Part shown: positions 61,716 through 64,000 of the stretch, in pieces | Numbering within the stretch: the first letter of the stretch is position 1 | How the letters are laid out: each line of letters begins with the position of its first letter | Source: Populus alba | Taxonomy: Eukaryota; Streptophyta; Magnoliopsida; Malpighiales; Salicaceae | Reading direction: 5' to 3' | DNA: 64,000 bases | NCBI RefSeq assembly: GCF_005239225.2 | Contig: NC_133293.1 | Location: forward strand, 16,274,333-16,338,332 | The notes under the pieces: generated by a model | Seen by the model: the letters and a program-made list of their open reading frames with translations, nothing else | What the model was told of the DNA's origin: nothing | Database searches by the model: none | Translations under genes and position numbers: made by a program

Positions 61716-64000
61716 ATATTTATATGTTTAATGAGTCATAAAATTTAGATTTGGCATCCAGGAACATTTTCAATTTTAAATGCCCATTAAATTTACTGGA
61801 TTGCCTTAAAGGTCAATGAAACTTTAACTTCTGTACAGTAACTTTTTCCATCCTTTCACCTTGATTTTATGTCATAGTTTTGTAGGTGAAGAGGCAAATT
61901 GATCTTTCACTTCCCGATAAATATTATATAAAAAATGGTTGATGCATACACCGCTCTTCAAGTTATACTTGTAACGGTGCTTGCTGACTAATAAATAACG
62001 ACTTCCAGGTAATGTCTGAATCTTCTTGGCGGTATCTCTAACCTTGGTCATACATGTCAGACTTTGACTGTAATATTTGCCAATAGAAGTAGAGATTAAC
62101 AATTTTATAAATGTTAATCACTGTTTTGGTTAACCAACCCCGAGCCAGCGGGCATAATTGAGACTGCTGTCATTGTTGATGTAGTTGTGTGAGAAATTTC
62201 AGTATTGAAACACTATATGTTTACGGTGCTAAATAGACCTCTTTTAAGAGTCTCTTTTTCGAGCCTCGAGCCTCTTTTTTCTAATAGAAAAAAAGAGTAG
62301 AGTTCACCTTACTGATGGGTCTGAATATATAGCCTCTTAACAAGATCCATATACCAATGCTTAGGTTAATGAGAGATACATGTTCAAAGCCATGATAGGC
62401 TTTAAAGCTCACCCAAGTATCCAAGATTCAATTAGGTTTTTCATTTAGACCTGGGTGTATCACTTGGTCCAAAGCTTTTGTAGAACCAATGTTGTTGATT
62501 TAGACCTCTAGGAACTTTGATGCCCAATAAGTTCGAAACATTCATTATACTAATTTGAGGTGTCCAAATGGCCCAATATAACAGCACCTCGTGTAGAACA
62601 CTCACTGAGATCTCATAGACAAACTAAAGCTGAACGAGGCTGATGCATTTGAAACCATTTGCGACACCAGAATGCACCAATCCTGGTCAAATTTGATTTA
62701 CTCACCACCAATTACGAGGATGAAATATACATGTATTTTGCACGCTCCTTGGTCACATTTCCCTCGGAGATTGGTTCGACCATTGTATAGCCCGCACGAG
62801 ATTGGTTTGGCAGGATGAATTTTATGGACCTGCACTGAATTCTGTCACGGAACCCTATGAAGCAGAGGTTAGTGTTACTCTTGCCTGTTAAAAACAATTT
62901 TTGATATATTCAGGCCTCTATTTGATGATATATTCTCTCTCTCTTTTTTCTTTCTGGGCCAAGGTTGGAGTTTGTAAGTCACAGGTTTTTAATAATGTAA
63001 GAGGAAAGGCCAACGCACTGGTCCTGACCTCAAATACCATGCCAGTGATGCTGATATCCAGGTTTTCGTCGTGGATCCTATCACGAACTTTGAATCCATA
63101 CAGGCAGTGTGCATGTTTCTTCCATGACACTATCAATTCCACTAAATTTTTGTATATTGGAACTTCCTAAAATAAGAAGGCAAGTAAATGTGCAATCGGT
63201 GATTGAAGACAATTTCTAGAAACTACTTGGGGCATCGCTGGGAAAAAGTTTTTTCCTTGTAAGAAAGTAGAGGAAAATATTTAAATTTGATAAGTTTATC
63301 TTTGTCAGGGACTTCATAAGTAAATTATATTTTTAAATATCAGACGAAATTTTGTTTCATGAAAGAGAATCAGATTGTTCATCTTCAAGAGAAGAGTAAG
63401 TTTTCTACCATGCGGACGGTTAATTTATCATGAAAAAAGATTAGAATTTACCAAAAAAGGGGGGACCTAATACGCTGTGTTGGAAAGGGGAGAGGGCAAT
63501 TGAAATAGGGGGGATCTAGTGATGAGTCATTTTCAGAACATTAGCTGACAAATTTTAATACCAAAACTTGGCCTTTTTCATGGTCCTTCCATGAAACAGA
63601 AGGTTAGATATACACGTAAAGGTACGTATTGCATAGCTGAGGTTTACATCAGAACCCTAACCACTTTCCGATCCAGCAGAGTAGATGTTCACATCAGAAC
63701 CCTGACCAATTTCCGATCAAGCATGTGTCCCTCTTCCACACCAAGAAATGAGAAAAGCCCACAAAACCAATATCCATGGCCGCTCAAATTTTCAATTTTT
63801 GCAGCAGCTAATTTCTTGTCAAGGTTAATTTGTACTAGGGGACCATCCTTTCCCTCTTGCAGGTTCATGTGCCATGTTTGCATTTCCCAGACAATTGCAC
63901 GATGAAAAAGGCACCACAAGCAACAATGGCAGGCCTACTGGTTGCCATATCCTTGAAAACCCATAACCAACCTTACAATCGGGCCCAATTGGATCATCAC

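Larger units (their letters stand above)
59004..64000. other. Intergenic region to the window end
   Basis: The first 400 bases are the KH gene's 5' UTR and promoter, with a GA/CT-rich stretch at 59,240-59,380. Beyond that I see no supportable gene. ORFs at 61,872-62,102, 62,712-63,142 and 63,689-63,919 (all minus) have mixed composition but match no family I recognise. Two SINE relics are present. Confidence 0.5.

Overview
This is a plant nuclear genome window. The genes have introns, long AT-rich spacers, a large LTR retrotransposon nested in a LINE, SINE relics, and dicot gene families. The proteins and repeats look most like the poplar/willow family (Salicaceae). That placement is from remembered resemblance, not a search.

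Layout. 1-11,700: a LINE (RT end with YADD, then a zf-RVT domain) split by a young LTR retrotransposon at 935-10,767, with 2.43 kb LTRs and a 5-bp target duplication. The retrotransposon carries only gag. The rest of its interior is two tandem-repeat arrays rich in short inverted repeats. 11,700-18,280: AT-rich spacer with SINE relics. 18,286-20,100 (-): mitochondrial carrier UCP3/PUMP3. 20,194-22,640: a SINE and unrecognised exon-like pieces. 23,347-33,613 (-): a 21-exon gene for a SHORT ROOT IN SALT MEDIUM 1 (RSA1/EMB1579, CCAR1-like) protein, 1434 aa in my model. 38,721-39,834 (+): NAC transcription factor of the NAP type. 40,840-41,957 (+): CYP704-type P450 pseudogene. 42,240-44,566 (-): Mpo1-like (DUF962) protein. 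47,836-48,582 (+): PnsL2, a PsbQ-like lumenal subunit of chloroplast NDH. 49,990-50,800 (-): relic of a CHX cation/H+ exchanger. 52,193-53,813 (+): endosulfine/ARPP-19 family protein. 56,414-59,003 (-): four-KH-domain RNA-binding protein. 59,004-64,000: spacer with SINE relics.

The genes do not form one pathway. Three of them (UCP3, PnsL2, KH protein) recall the Arabidopsis neighbours At1g14140, At1g14150 and At1g14170, so the segment looks like an expanded syntenic block. All exon models were built by eye from reading frame, GT/GC-AG sites and family resemblance; every model closes in frame. The most unusual structure is the retrotransposon's hairpin array at 6,472-7,119: about 18 short hairpins of three rotating types keep one loop while both stem arms change in a compensatory way.
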